DNA of 64,000 nt from Anisakis pegreffii (lineage: Eukaryota > Nematoda > Chromadorea > Rhabditida > Anisakidae): the NCBI GenBank assembly GCA_035041965.1, contig JAPYMA010002489.1, positions 21,976-85,975 on the forward strand, written 5' to 3'. The notes beneath the pieces are model-generated. The model was given only the letters and a program-made list of their open reading frames with translations. It searched no databases and had not been told where the DNA came from. Made by a program: the position numbers and the translations under genes. Positions 52,291 to 64,000 of the stretch are shown piece after piece. Position 1 is the first letter of the stretch, and each line of letters starts with the position of its first letter.

Positions 52291-55200
52291 CTAGGCATCA
52301 GAAGATACCTTTTGCCGTTTTGGTGACAAATCGAGTGGTTGTTCCGTAGAACCTTCACGTTTCACTCCACTGGGTGTTTGATCGTCGGCCGTATTGTTGT
52401 TCAGAGTGATCGTTGACACTGAAGCAGCAGCTGCTGCAGGCTCAGTGATGACCGTTACTGGTGCGGTGTCACCTCTGCAGTTGGATACGACGATCTGAGG
52501 TCGAATCGGCATATCAACTAAACTGCTAGCGTTCATGCGAAAATCTTGCTCGTCCGAGCTTCGTTTCGCGCTCTCATCAGCTACTTGGGCTGCTGCTTGT
52601 TGGGTGGTAATCAATTCAGTTTCTGCATCTGTACCCTCGGAAGTTGTTGGTGTATTGTTGAAGAGATTCAGGAAGATCGGATGCTGCAGAGCGGCCAATT
52701 GCCATGCAGCTGAATTGAAAAACAAACATCATTCATTAGTCGATTGAAACTGCCACGGCAAATTTGATCTATGAGGCGCTACGCACAATTATCTTGTTGA
52801 GTATAATCAGTGAGCCTAATTGAGAAAAAATTTGACGCAGCTTCGGCTCACGCTCAACTTTTTGAAAACTTTCGGCCAAAATGCTGGCTACAGCTCTACA
52901 TTCAAGTTACGAACGATAGAAGTCGAAGGCGGAAAGACTGGCGGAAAAGACAGACCTTGTGCAATTTGGCCATGTTGAAGATGCGCCATTTGTGGAAGAA
53001 AAGGATTCGGAATGCTGCTGAACTCAGCGTTTTGAGTGATCGGCTCTAATCGCTCACCAGTCAACGCATTTATACGAACGCATTGAGAATCGTTCACCCG
53101 AGTGCAATCGTTTTGTAGACGAAGTGTATTGTAAGTTTGAAATATGCTCTTTTTCCTGAAATCAATTCTCCCCACTTTATCCAATCAGAATGCCATTGAA
53201 ACCGTTGGTTACTGACATTGTTTGAGTTGATCCGAAGAATGAATTTTTTTAAATATTCAGTTGGACATAATAATCTGCGATGAATTTGTAACGGTTGGTT
53301 TTGACCAATGGTTCTCATGTTCGGGTGCTCCATTACCGCTCTTGTTGATCTGTACGAAATACTAATTTCCCGACCCATTCGTTACCCATTGGCACCTTCA
53401 AATTACCCAAAGTGAGTAGTTTCACCCCTATGAGAACCATTGGCTTAGACCGTTTCAGTGGTAAATTTGAGCATATTAGGTCATAGATACTTTTCACAAT
53501 GTATCAGCTGATGCATTTTGCATTCAGCATTGTTGGTATTCTTAGGTCTATTGTATCTCATTATCAGTCCTGTATAAGATGCCATAACGGTAAAGGAATA
53601 TTCAGATGCTGGTGAGCTTGCTATGTGAATGAGGTGATGATTACGATCACCAGCTATTATATTATTAAAGTTCTGGTACGAGGATTGCTACAAACAAATA
53701 AGGAGACGAATAATGATTAACTGATTACTTTGGCATGCAGGCGACATGCTTTTCGAAAGAATCACTGCGATCGAATTCGAATCGTACAATACGATCGTAC
53801 TGTTTTGGGAACGTTTCATCCATGAGCACTTCGGGCAGTCCTTGCTTGAAATCCTTGATCTGATCCGATGATAATGAACCCATTAGCGGCCGACCACCGG
53901 GTCTGAAAGCATATCATGAATGCCACCTTGCTTTGATGATACTCAAACCAATCGCTCATTATCGCCGATCCTACAAACCGTTCAACTGAATTCTGATAGT
54001 GAGAGAATCTTGCTCCAAGCATTCGCTAAAAAACATTTGCATGCGGTACAGCTCAATGCTATGTCCCATATTGGTGTGATTATTACCGAGAGTTTGAAAG
54101 AGATAAAGTGATAAATGGAACTGATAAAATATAAATTACGGAACGAACTCGTCAGGATTGTTGAACGCCAACGAAAGGTGTGCAGCATTCTCATCACAAA
54201 ATCGTATCATAATCGCTTTGGTTCGATACTCATTCTTGATGTCGTTCGCGTGCAGCGTTTTGAAAACCTTCAGCACACTCTTGATACCACAAAATGTGAT
54301 TATCCTCAAACAATTCTCGTCAATTTCAGTGGATCATTCGAATGCCACTATTCATATGGTTAAAATAGACACTTTGAAAAATCGGAAAAGCTGATTGATA
54401 TCTGGACGTTATCAAAACATTTTCAAAAGTTTCAAAAGCTTCAGTTGAAATGATACGGCAGTGAAAAATTTTGTCTTGTTGTTATTTAAATTTCAGATTG
54501 GGTTGACTAATTGTCGAAAGTTTTTCCTTTTATGAATGTTTCATAATAAATTTTAGTTCACAGTTTCGTAATTTTACCTCGAATTGAAGAGGCTCAACAT
54601 TGTTTGCGAGTCATCTGCGGTTGTTGATAGTTTCTTCGCTTTATTACCTAAAACCAAATTTCGGTTGAATTGGATAGCGCTGAATGACGGCAGAATTTTT
54701 TTGCTCTGCACTGTATTTGATATCGATTTGATATCTTACACGCCTACATTTCAACGGATATTTTGAGCCAATTTCAAGGCGATGAATGATTTTAGGATAT
54801 GACTGGTGATGATATGAAAACTCGATTACTGAAATGAGCGGAAACAGGACAGGTCAACAAACCCAGTTTACATTTCTTCTCGAAAATTGCTGATGAAGGA
54901 CACAACTTATGCCCGACGTCCATGATCATTTCAGTGGCTCGATAGATCCACTGCCAAAGGCTGTGCTTCAATTCGGTAGTTTGGTCTGTTAGGCTTATAC
55001 ATTTGTCCTGAAATCTTTCGGATTTGCTGTCGATGAGGTTGATGCTTTCCAAGCAATGGTGCCCAATCGTAGGTGTATACTCATCTGTGATATCTTAATT
55101 CATTAGATAACCAGTTTCGAAAAGCTCCACAATAACGGTATCGCTCTACTGATAACGAAGTGTGAAAATGTTATTGATAAATCCAGGCTTGCGATGAGTT

Positions 55201-58200
55201 CACCTACCCATCAGAGATTTTCTTGACAGTTAAACCAATGTGCTATTGCAATTGGTGTTTTGAATCGTAAATTTAATGTTTCCTTCAAGGTGTTCTCATT
55301 GGAAATTTTCAGCGGGATGCTTACTCGTTGATACTAATTCTTGAATTTACTTCTAAGATCGAACAATTCGATCAAATATTTGTTACAGAGACGATATGAA
55401 GCGAGTAGTGCAAAGGAACCTGCAGGAACTCTCTTTTGTCGACCATCAACTCGTCAACGACAAGTTCACGTCTCAAACGATTCAAAATCTTTGCCGCACC
55501 ACTAAATTCGTTATCCGGTCGAATATTTTTGAAGAACTGCATTTCGAGTAATTCTAACTCGGCTTCGTCATTGCGACATTTCAGTACCCTTCAAATGCTG
55601 TTAGATAGTATAATATCCAAACCGAAAGCAAAGATAAAGCAGAGGGAACGTTATCGGAAGTTGAACTGATGGAGTTAGCATTCATAAATGATACAATTTG
55701 CTGATGAATATGGCAAGAGTAGAGAATTGGACAGGATGCAGTCGTCGTATTACCTTGGTAGAAATAGCATGCACTGCAAATGTAGCAGTTCATCCATATC
55801 CAGTGATCGCGCTGGCGGGTACTGTGCTTTGACAAAATTTCTGAGTACTTCTTGTATGATACGCCATGGAACAGGTGGTTCTGGTTTTGATGATGATTCC
55901 GCTTGAAGATATGCCATTTCGGGCTGCAAAAAAAAAGACAAATGGAAAATAAGTGTTCAGAGAACATCTGAAAATATTCTGCATCTTGATCATCTACATT
56001 GATAAAGTGGAAACTTTTCGATAATTCTTCACTTGAATAGAGCGGAAAGCTTGAAATCAAAAGCTTGACTCACAAGTTGATTGTATTCAAGAAGACGTTG
56101 CCAAAATATTGAAGTGAGCAGAGGTTCGGTTTGATCGTTAGTGATCGCAATAAGGAATGGATGAGATGTAACCAGCTGAAATTCAGATTTGACAGTCAAC
56201 TGATTATGAGACAGATTCGTTAAACAGTTGATTGTTGAAGTTTGATGATTATTGATTTTTGACTCCATCCACAATCACCGTTATCACAATCAAAAAATAA
56301 TGAATTCACGTACATGCTTAACAATGAGTTTGTTACCGATGTTTATGGCTGCTTCAACTTGAATCGCATATCGAGTGGCCAACTGCCTACGATCCACCAT
56401 TGAATTCAATGTAACGCCCTTAAAAAATCACCGTTCTGCACTCAAATGAAACACCTTCAGATATGTTTCGAATCACCTTGCAATTGACTTGTATAAATAA
56501 CTTATTTATGAACTATCTTGAATATTTTTCAGCTTCTCACTTTTCCCACCCTCATAATTAGTTTCAGTGATTCCTCTCAACAAGTTCGCATACTATTCAT
56601 TAGGAGCTGAAGTCCGTATGAATCTGTGGGATAGGGCAAACTGGCGTGAAAATAATTGAGAGGAATTTCCAGTGAATTGGAGTGCTCGTTATGAACAAAT
56701 TCGTTTTTGAAAACGATCAAGAGGATATTAGGAACATCCGAGTATTCTGTCTTCGGAATCGTAAACCCTCAACTTATCGTGAATGAATAAAGCTCGTCGA
56801 GGAGGAAGTTTCTGCTGCTTTTGGTGCAAATTTTACCATTTCAGGGAATGTTGCACACAGTGCACCATTCTCATATTTAAACGGTGTCGTTTTTCCGATC
56901 TCGCCATATTGTTTCAACAGAATATACGAATGTGTTTCGGGCGCTGCTTGACTAGCGATTAGTTTTCCGTCGGCGTTCACGATCGCTCCGTTTTGATCTT
57001 GACTCTTCGTGGCTGGTGTTCCCTCACGTTGCGTCAAAATAAGTTTACCAGCTATTTGCCTAAAAGTTGTTTAAAATTCAAAACATTCCCGATGAATCTG
57101 AAGTGGTTCCACTTCATTTATCTTCAGCATTTCGCTAAATCCAGCATTTTCGAGCGATTTGCGATCAGTGGATTGCAATATTGGCTCAGTTGATTCTGAT
57201 TTCTTAAGAAACTGCTTCGTAAACATGTTTCATAGTATACTGATCGTCAGTGCTATTATCTGGCGTTGCGATTGATAAGTTCACATCGGAGTGGGAAAAG
57301 GAACAACACCGATCTGAGACTGTCATATGTAAACGTTGAGATGATCAACTTCCAAGTATGCATTTTTGTTTGAAATTCTCTAAGTGATTCCTAATAATGC
57401 TATGATGGAATAATATTTTCAAGCAAAAACATTGCAATGTTACAGTTAGGTTATGGTACATCTTAAACGTTTCGTTCCTCAATATGTTCACAATCCACTT
57501 TGTTTTTTGTTTGTAACAGTTCTCTTATCATATTCATGGAAAATATTTTGAAGCTTGGAAACCTGACGATAAGATGCTCACAGACTGTCGATTATATGAT
57601 AAACATAGTCATAATAAGGAGAATATTTCGTCATAGAGCGAGATCGATAATATTTATGTGTTCGTTCACATTAGTGTTACTATTATCAATGACGATGTTC
57701 ACATTATCATAGACGACGTTATTTTTACCATAAGTATTATGTATTAATCGCTAACATAGTTTTATCAGATAGCTTCATGACTGTAAACGCTCTGAGCATC
57801 ACTCTTCATCAATGTGTTCACGCGTTATCACTGTAGCCTTTATTGCTCTAAGTGTGCAAGGCATACACAGATAACACTGAATCGAAGTTATGTATCAAAG
57901 CGTTATATGAAACTATGAGTGAGGAAACGAAATGCTCGAATATAATCCATGCAACAAAACAATTGCAAATTGCAAATTTGGAGCGATGGCGATGACCGTC
58001 TATTTTGTGTTTGTCTTTAGTAGATAAAAATATGTTTATGTATATACTGTGACATTGACATAAATTGTATTTGTTGCATGCATAATATTGACAGATTGAT
58101 AACGTCATACAAAAATTCATATAGGTAATATTTTCTGCAGTGATATTATACATAAGCCAAATGATGCCCTTTTATTTACTATACATTGCGATTTTGAATC

Positions 58201-61200
58201 GTCACAATGCTGACTGAGTGTGAGTAAGTGTTATTTACTTGATTTCATTTGATTTCAAATCATTATGACATCGTAATTCCATTTTATCGCCCATTTAGAC
58301 ACTCAACGTTTCATGCAAATAAATAAATGGTTAATACTATCGATACAGTCAGCGATCATATCAGACCGCTGCGTTACGTGGTTGTTATTGTTGTTAGTCG
58401 ATTAAGATAGCAAATCTTATCACATCATCAAATGCACTAGCTGTTCGCTAGTTATTTCAATGAAATGTGAAATTTGCGATAATCTCATCACTATCAGTAT
58501 TTCTTTTGCGTCATTCATTTCTTCCACAACTGAATTCCGTTTCATTTCCATGAACAATTTCTACAATTCGGTGGCATTTCACACACACGCAGTCACGTTG
58601 AACAAGTTAATAGTTTGGTGGCAATGTTCAATTGCAAGTTATCTTGAGTAGAATTGTAACCTACAGAAACACTGATTGATAGGCAAGCAATTCGAAAGTA
58701 ACACAATGATTTGAGAAGCAATTTGATCGTCAATGAAGATGGAATATCGAATTTGTTGAGAAGGGCAAAAATGAAGTTGATGAAATGATATCAACATGAA
58801 GGATTTTTGTTCGAATGCGCTCTGAACATTCTTGGAACATATCAGGCTTACCGTTCAGGTGAATCACTGGAGAGTTTAACGAGCGTAGCTCTAAAGAATG
58901 CTTCCACAACGTCCGACGGAAAATCATCGTCTTCTTCGGGTTTTGCAACTGCACACACTCTGCAAGTAAGCAACGGTTATGTGTGTCTAGAACGCAGTTT
59001 TTCGAATAGAGGACTGAGACAACTCTAAGAGTTGAAGCAAGGACGTTAAGAGTCAGGAGAGATTTGAAAAGGTTGAAGAGTTGATGTTCTGCTGGATAGG
59101 CTGGATCCGGCAGGACTAGCACAAGGGTTAGGCTAAATAATGACCCGTTGTGTGGCAAAGAAGATGTATGGATCGTAGAAACTTAGGGAAAGGGATGTGA
59201 AGAGAAAGCCCTGATTAAGAGAACAAGACGAAAGTTTTCAACAATATCGTACAAGTGACCTATGTGAACGGCTGAAATGAATTCGAAAATTCCATCCATG
59301 ACTGAACGCAATCAAAGTGTGTGCAGTTTAAATAATTTATCACGAAAAAAAAAACGGTCATACGACTGCTAATCATTGGAATCGTGCAATTCAAAACATT
59401 ATTTCAGTGCGATTGTGTCAAAGACATATACAAAAATGTAACTAACTGCCTTCTATTATCAGTTAGAACATTAGCATTTATCGCGACGGTTGTACTTGAG
59501 CGTAAAAAAGTTAAACAAATAATCATAGGTCCTAAAGAATGCTGTTTTGGGCTCACTGAGGCGCCAACTTCATTAGTAATGTCTGTTTGTAAAAAAACTG
59601 AGCACTAAATTTTTATCCGATAGTTTTTAGTTATGATAAGAAGTTGAGAATATGATGGGAATGAACGTCAATCATAAATAGCTCATCCAGAACCTAAAAA
59701 AAACCCGTCTACAATATGCTAGGAATCTTGTAATCGTGATAATTTAGCGAAAAATAGCGTGTCAGTCAGACTTGAGATTCACTCATCGCCAAAGTGAATC
59801 AAAAGATTGGAAATTACTAAATGCTTGACAAATTGATCAAAGACATTCTCAGCCAAGGATCGAAAGCGATACTTATCATCATGAAACATGTTTGAAATTC
59901 ATGCGAAACGATAGAAAAGTGCTATAGAAACACAATGATAGCGCAGCAAACAGAGGATTCATTATGAAAACATGCACGATTAACCACTGTTGCGATATTG
60001 TGACTGTTTGTGACTCTTATCTGGATTTTTGTTTTCGCCGGATGGTCAAGAATTACCAGATCAGTGTGATTGATGATGAACTGATCACATGATCTAGCAT
60101 GATGTAATGATAGCGAAAACGAAGTTTATGCTATTGGAGGCGACGAGGTAAACAGATCTGAATCAGATAACACAGAATCGTCACTCATAGACGATTTCAT
60201 TTTCAATTCATGCCTCATCAAAGCGTCTAGTCTACAAAGCATCATCACTAGCAACTGTTGAACTGGGTTTCCATGAGCACACCGACATGAGTAGTGTGGA
60301 ACAATTCGAATAGATCCAAACCTAGCTAGAAGATTTCGGAAATTAAATTCCGAAAGGAACAATTTGACTGCCTTTTTCGGTCAAATTTAATGCTGAATGA
60401 ACAGCACCACGACCAAACATATTCAAAGACTTTTTCTTAAGACACATCAATCGAATTAACCTTCGTTAGATGCATATGGTTAACGGACAAGAAAGGCGTT
60501 GAATTCATAGTTTCAGAATTTGCGTTTATGTTTTGTCTGTGCAGTGGTTGAACGTATTTGGATGCGTAGACATGAATAGTTTAGAATTATTAAGCTAAAA
60601 AAAATTCTGCTTTAAACTGCAAAAAAAATGAACGGAGAGTGCATTCAGAAAAACATCTTGCATACTTGCAGTATCGAAATAAACTATCAACAGATAAAAA
60701 TTATTCAAATGCACTTATAACGTATAAAAATTTAGTCTTCATGTACCGCCGGTTTACTCCGGCTTCCGATTCAGCCGTTCTCTATGAGCAATACATCAAA
60801 CCCAACGGACATATTTCTGCTCATTGTGTCACTTGGATTTTTACATACTGAATTTGAATCATATGAGCATATGGCAAGCCACTTTTGAGTTTTCTCTTCA
60901 TCGTCAACTCAAACTATGACCTAATGGCGCCTTCACGGTTCTTGAGGAGATTCTTAGTTTCATAGTGAATAGAAGAAGTCAATTCGCTTGTGTTTTGACG
61001 GTGCAAGTGAGCGATACCTGACGCGCATTGTGGGATGTGAGGTTCGACACTTGACAACATTTCGTGCTCTATGAATGAGTGGTGCATGATCCACTTCGAT
61101 CGCTTCGTCGCCTTCGCCGCTCTTTGAACTGTTACTCAAACCTGTGATCATTTTGGGCCATTCTATAATTATCGACCTGAAATTGGAACCTTTGCATTTG

Positions 61201-62411
61201 GAGTCTTCACACAGCAGAAACATTCATTATGAGATACGGCTATGAGCACATCGGGTAATCATGACTTTGTTGGGTGCAGCAATGAATTGTGAATCTCATG
61301 AGAGGTTATGAATTCTTGACATTAAAACTGGTGCATTGCGCTAGAATGGTAGCGGATCCCAAACTGCAACATACTCTTGAACAATTTGTTCGATGAGTGT
61401 CAACTGCGCTTGCTGTTGTTCTGGGGGTACTGGCGTTTGAATGACCGCTCGAAAGAGGTCTGCAAACCTGCAAAAATACAAAATTTTCTAAGCGAGTGAT
61501 TTGGAAATCCATGAAAAATAGTACTTAATGTCAAATTGATTGAATCATTCAGTTTACTTAAGTGATTTCATGCACTTTACTCTGCTCTGTATCTTGACTG
61601 AGGGAGAGAGAGTCTATGGTATTATGAAGTTGACGAATGCAGAGACTACCGTAGTCATCACTCACTTTGGCATCACATTGCGTTCATCAATTCGATACGG
61701 ACTGACCAATAGACTGGCTTTTCGTTGAGCGTCTAACCACTGAAACTATTAAGCACTCTATCAGATTCAGTGTAAATCTCACACATTAACTGTTTTTCTT
61801 CTTTTTTTTTTTGGAAAATACACCTTTGTACCTCATCGATTATTATATTTGTAACTCAAATGAGAAAATGACAGCAAAACGAGGAATCAAGATAGAAGGC
61901 TGGATGAAATCCATCGCTGCTAGACATGAACGTTATCATGATTACCAACTTGAACAGCACAGTAGCAACTAAGACATTATGCTACGCGCTATATGTTTCA
62001 CATGGTTATATTGGTGTTCTTCATGATATCTTCGAGATTTTTTCACCCCAAAATGAGCTTTCAGCGAACCGAGAAGATCATAGTCTTTTCACAAAATTTC
62101 TTGCGATCACATACTGAACAGTAATCTATTCAAACAAATCATCGTTGCTGCGCTAGTTATAAAGTGGATTCGATTGAAGCAAATTTTCAATAGGATCCAC
62201 TATTTCTCCCCAAATATAAACTAAGAATTCATTTAGTACAGTGCCTTTTGCTTTTCGCCCATTATTGAGGCGAGTTCTTGGCGAAGAGCAAACAGACTGC
62301 CCATACGTCTGGGTGTTTCACGACCACTCGATGGACTCTTCCGTTTGCCAAGTAAGTTATTTGTGATGGTTTGAGGCTGAGCAGTTAACATCGTGTTTCG
62401 TGAGCTTATTT
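52291..62411 (-). CDS. STAT-family transcription factor, 15 exons resolved, N-terminus not resolved
   Basis: This is a signal transducer and activator of transcription: in the family, tyrosine phosphorylation and SH2-mediated dimerisation lead to nuclear DNA binding. Minus exons are 62411-62240, 61467-61375, 61176-61018, 58959-58852, 57059-56837, 56418-56314, 56175-56074, 55923-55754, 55588-55420, 55007-54872, 54710-54578, 54304-54149, 53902-53729, 53155-52911 and 52709-52291. All phases agree, giving about 853 residues. Resolved residues 1-140 (QQQAQLTLIEQIVQE, IIIEWPKM) fit the coiled-coil end. Residues 180-320 fit the DNA-binding domain: YENGALCATFPEM matches the GTLSAHFRNM region, and HPFLIAITND...IFWQRLL matches LPVVVISN...ILWYNML. 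The linker shows LDMDELLHLQCMLF and LWQWIYRA (family FWQWF). The SH2 domain shows IMIRFCDENAAHLSLAF (family FLLRFSDS..GGITIAW), keeping the phosphate-binding Arg. A possible phosphotyrosine is QTYNTL. The tail is Ala/Ser/Thr-rich and ends with PLDLSPKRQK. About 40 extra residues precede the SH2. Two acceptors (55588, 54304) are weak. Confidence 0.82.
53305..53443. mobile_element. hAT-like MITE, 139 bp (copy 2), in a STAT intron
   Basis: CCAATGGTTCTCAT at 53305-53318 and ATGAGAACCATTGG at 53430-53443 are perfect 14-bp terminal inverted repeats. On the minus strand the interior shares ordered blocks with the copy at 1890-1985 (GGGGTGAAA, TTTGGGTAATTTG, AGGTGCCA, GAAATTAGTATTT). TGGTTCTCA ends are typical of hAT-type nonautonomous elements; I could not see a convincing 8-bp target duplication. 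It has no ORF and sits within an intron of the STAT gene. Confidence 0.65.
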
Positions 62412-64000
62412 CTGAAAACTGCACTGTTTCTTGTTGAATTATGTCTATTGTATCTGCTGCAACTGCTCATTGTGAACGTGCAATGGACAATCCTCATTAA
62501 ATCTCGATTTGTACAAATACGATGATTCAACGAAGATGTGAACAGCAGCTTGGAAGGCTTAAAACAAAGATCGATAAACACTGACAGATGGACGAATTGT
62601 CTTGTTCAAGAACCAACAAACACCTTTACTGACCAGTACCATCCCACTGTCGGATTTCAAGGAATTCTAGGAATATAGTAGATAGCAAGCTAGCAGTAAT
62701 GAAGTTTTGCCAGTGCCGCAGTGGAATAGATGATCATCGATCATTTAAAAGCGTTCAAGAATGATTTCATAATTGATGAGTGAAAAAAGTTTTGGTTTTT
62801 GTTGAAATTTTGAAAAAATTATCAAATGATTGCGGAAGTAAACAGACTGGATTCAACAGAGGAAACACAGCATATGAATGTAATATGTTTAACTCTTAGT
62901 TTGTTTGCTTAAAATTCATGATTCACAGACTTTCACTGGACTGCTGAAGTGACGTTAACCGAGACATTTTCAACAATCTCGATATAATATTCTTTCTGGA
63001 TAGAATGCGCTGTAAAATATTGGTTGACATGATACATTTTGACGGTTGGATCAGAGAGCTTCGTTGCTTTACCTGGACTGCCAGCGATATTGCAAAATAT
63101 TGTTGAAAGTCATGTAAGTTTTTGCTACCAACATTTGACACTGAACATCTAACGGATTTGATTAGCAACTAACGGCAGTGAAAGTCCTATTGAAAACCAG
63201 CAAAAAGAGCTGACAAATCATCCTTTCGTATGGTATCAAGACATCGCACGGCATTACAATTCACAATAACTGCTTAGCTAGAAGCTAAAAACATGAGATG
63301 TAGCCGAATGAAAATTCCGTGATCTGAATGTTACCCAAAACAAATACGACAATGTGATGAGGTAGTGTAATTTGGCTGCGATGCAGACGAATTGTCTTGG
63401 ATGAAAAGCGAAGCAAGCGCAAATCTCTATAACCCGTGAAATTGCAGTGTAGCAAACGAAGTGACACCAGTAGATGGTATGATATCGTACGGAAAGTGCA
63501 ACATCTCATATACTCATTATGAGATTATACCAAAAATGAAAACTTACAGATTGAAATTCGCGTAAATCAGGATACAGTTATTGTTAGCAATGGGAATTGC
63601 ATAAAATTCTAAACAGATTTCCACATGAAAATCCTTCACTTATATCAAAACAAGAAAGCGTTGCTATGCTGAACTAAATAATAATGAAATTTTTTGAGTT
63701 TTTAGTTTACCGTAGTTACTGTAACTGCTATACTGAAGATACATTGATACAACCTCTCACAAGAACAATTCGAGCGGTTCTTGCATGAAATCAAAACCGG
63801 ATAACTTTCATGAAAAGAAGAAACATTCGGTACCAATTAATACCGAATAGAAAGGTATAAGTGAATGATAAGGTGAAAGATAGGCAAAACTAACAATTTA
63901 GCTGCTTTGCATGATCATATATGATGACAGTCGCAATAAGTGCAGTTGCTCTTCCAACAAAAATCATTAGACTTGATAAAAATGAGGCGGGCAATAAATA
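62412..64000. other. upstream part of STAT gene, exons not resolved
   Basis: The first resolved STAT exon begins with two bases that complete a codon, so at least one more coding exon lies at higher coordinates or beyond the window. Open minus-strand pieces exist at about 63168-62923, including a stretch ending TTTNNILQYRWQSR before a GTAAAG donor, but none joins with a matching phase that I trust. No other gene is visible here. Confidence 0.4.

Noticed and set aside
57080..57220. A STAT exon with an open minus frame beginning FLKKSESTEP.
   Set aside because: Its only late donor leaves an intron of about 33 bases or the wrong phase. The join 58852 to 57059 fits phase without it.
60126..60362. 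Minus 78-residue open frame inside the STAT gene, ending in a Ser/Asp-rich tail.
   Set aside because: It ends in a stop with no phase-matched donor, and exons 61018 and 58959 join cleanly across it.
52291..62411. Mediator subunit MED14 as the identity of the minus-strand gene.
   Set aside because: It was suggested by an ERFxGSxIM match in a wrong frame. The spliced product instead follows the STAT DNA-binding, linker and SH2 order.
62923..63168. N-terminal STAT exons in this interval.
   Set aside because: Candidate donors and acceptors give conflicting phases or early stops, and no N-domain motif was recognisable.
1..64000. tRNA, rRNA or CRISPR features.
   Set aside because: No cloverleaf with A and B boxes, no rRNA segment and no regularly spaced repeat array was seen by eye.

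Overview
The window is eukaryotic (animal) nuclear DNA, AT-rich and gene-poor. Genes are split by many introns with GT...AG borders and short pyrimidine-rich acceptors of the TTTCAG / TTGCAG kind, and there are no operons or Shine-Dalgarno sites. The splice style, compact multi-exon genes and divergent F-box genes suggest an ecdysozoan, perhaps a nematode. This is inference only. The presence of a NELF-B gene argues against Caenorhabditis-like nematodes, which are reported to lack NELF.

Layout: about 1-23.3 kb is a gene desert with microsatellites and one degraded MITE-like copy. 23.8-28.4 kb (+) holds a six-exon F-box gene (A). 28.4-36.3 kb is intergenic with possible transposon debris. 36.3-39.1 kb (-) holds a second six-exon F-box gene (B), a paralogue of A pointing towards it; all five introns sit at matching places and phases. 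39.1-45.4 kb is intergenic, with a foldback hairpin and a 35-bp tandem duplication. 45.4-49.8 kb (+) holds a complete 12-exon NELF-B (COBRA1) gene, the best-supported call in the window. 49.8-52.3 kb is the tail-to-tail spacer. From 52.3 to at least 62.4 kb (-) lies a large STAT-family gene: coiled-coil part, DNA-binding domain, linker and SH2 are resolved in 15 exons, and the extreme N-terminus is not. Its C-terminal tail carries a CtBP-type PLDLS motif.

The genes do not form a pathway unit. NELF-B (Pol II promoter-proximal pausing) and STAT (signal-dependent transcription factor) both act in transcription, but their convergent placement need not mean more than chance. The F-box proteins probably act as substrate receptors of SCF ubiquitin ligases. 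All exon models were built by eye from frame, splice-site phase and family resemblance; no search was run.
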